In this document: positions 63,206 through 64,000 of the stretch, piece after piece | How the letters are laid out: each line of letters begins with the position of its first letter | How positions within the stretch are numbered: the stretch's first letter is position 1 | NCBI GenBank assembly: GCA_029204225.1 | Contig: CM055100.1 | Coordinates: 8,076,713-8,140,712 of the forward strand | DNA length: 64,000 nucleotides | Origin: Diphasiastrum complanatum | Taxonomy: Eukaryota; Streptophyta; Lycopodiopsida; Lycopodiales; Lycopodiaceae | Direction: 5' to 3' | Program-made: the position numbers and the translations under genes | The notes under the pieces: model-generated | The model's database searches: none | What the model was told of the DNA's origin: nothing | What the model saw: the letters and a program-made list of their open reading frames with translations, nothing else

Positions 63206-63434
63206 GGAAAGCAGCTTGACATTTCTTGAATTTGATCACTCTATGAACAACCTTGTGTATTACATGCCAAAGTTGTATCTCAATTGATATATAATTGCGC
63301 CAATTTTGAGCCAATTTTGAGAAAGGCATGCATTTATGATACATACAAATCTTTTTTAATTCATAATTCCAATGGTATCTAGAAAATTGTATTCTTTTCT
63401 GAATTAACTTGATATCACATACATTTTTTTGTTT

Positions 63435-63683
63435 AGGAAAATGTTTTCCTAGTTACAAATCTATTAAAGATCAAGGGTTTTCCCAGATCAAATATATATG
63501 CCAAGATACATTTTATAACTAGGAAATCTTTTTAGTAGTTAGAGACGATGCACATGTATCTAGGAATTTCAATGTATTCCTAGATAGAATTTGTGCACAT
63601 ACAAATTTTAACTAGGGAAAACATTTTTCTAGTTAGGAGGAGTCCAAATCGAATTTCTAAACTAGTAAAAATCGTCTCTAACT
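63435..63683. repeat. Nested inverted repeats, MITE-like
   Basis: Two arms: GGAAAATGTTTTCCTAGTT near 63437-63455 against AACTAGGGAAAACATTTTT near 63610-63628, and GTTAGAGACGAT near 63538-63549 against ATCGTCTCTAAC near 63670-63681. CTAGTT/AACTAG words are repeated around them. No transposase and no clear target-site duplication. Confidence 0.6.
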
Positions 63684-64000
63684 AGGAAATTTTACAATTT
63701 CCCTAACTTAAACATGAAGAATATGCCCACAGTCTCTGCTGACATGCAGAGCAAGAAACATAGTCTGTAAACAAAGTAGGAAAGAAGAAGACAGAAGTTG
63801 TAGCATATTCTAAAGAATCAAATCTATCTACAGTTGGCGCAGTTGCCGCTTGATCTCACCCACATACTCTTCACACCAATTATCACTGTCTGCTGCACCA
63901 GTTTCTTCTCTCAGACCCTTGCACACATTCTACAATCCACAATCTTCAAACTCCACCTGCACACAAACACTCTCAACATACACTCCATCTGCTACCAACC
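63684..64000. other. Unassigned right edge
   Basis: No gene recognised. The last ~150 bp are C- and A-rich with short CACA/CTCC words. The window ends here. Confidence 0.4.

Noticed and set aside
1-64000. CRISPR arrays, bacterial defence systems or operons
   Set aside because: The tandem repeats have no spacer structure, and the coding content is that of plant retroelements.
1-64000. tRNA or rRNA genes
   Set aside because: The only tRNA-like strings are the 12-base primer-binding sites; no cloverleaf or rRNA core was recognised.

Overview
This window is plant nuclear DNA, almost entirely made of decayed, nested retrotransposons. The evidence is many Ty1/Copia and Ty3/Gypsy polyproteins, primer-binding sites complementary to initiator-Met tRNA (TGGTATCAGAGC type), a plant L1 LINE with a DUF4283 plus zinc-knuckle ORF1, CT/GA microsatellites and one F-box gene. 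The species cannot be named from sequence alone. The repeat load and nesting suggest a large land-plant genome, for example a fern, lycophyte or gymnosperm, but this is a guess. I see no tRNA, rRNA, CRISPR array or bacterial-type operon.

Layout. 1-2257: 5' part of Copia A' (minus). 2258-4760: Gypsy Gy1 (plus). 4990-6330: LTR and 3' end of Copia J (minus). 6405-7821: Copia H (plus). 7886-8830: an unrecognised reading frame with three stops (minus). 9222-9930: a degenerate array of the palindrome TTCnnGAA. 9945-12200: Gypsy M (minus). 12200-14600: mostly featureless, ending in an endonuclease remnant. 14689-19930: an L1-type LINE (minus). 19940-21610: Copia L with LTR-C1. 22310-27079: a Copia RNase H remnant followed by Copia A, the sister of A'. 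27080-29840: Copia G pieces and LTR-G (minus). 29865-31550: Gypsy Gy2, sister of Gy1. 31551-36320: Copia B. 36472-36720: a hairpin minisatellite. 37608-38640: LTR-E. 38641-43313: Copia I and Copia K (both minus).

43765-45187 holds the only convincing host gene, an F-box protein on the minus strand whose C-terminus seems frame-shifted. Its upstream side is a large CT/GA low-complexity region in inverted arrangement. 46391-48520 carries an unknown ORF, a LINE remnant and an LTR-G fragment. 48527-50040 is LTR-C2 with a leader and a gag start. 50358-52100 contains microsatellites and two unusual local duplications. 52452-58470 is Copia D, the best preserved element, with two 270-bp LTRs; it lies next to, and perhaps inside, the LTR of Copia G' (58471-62590), which is followed by LTR-C3 and an inverted-repeat region.

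No element here looks autonomous: each has stops, frameshifts or missing catalytic parts. The more unusual signals are the TTCnnGAA array, the 12-bp palindrome TCACACGTGTGA shared by otherwise different LTR families, two defective Copia copies sharing the same internal lesions, a repeated unknown 3' reading frame, the decayed ORF at 7886-8830 and a 45-residue in-frame duplication near 51.7 kb. Element labels (A, B, C and so on) are mine. All domain calls come from reading the translated sequence, not from searches.
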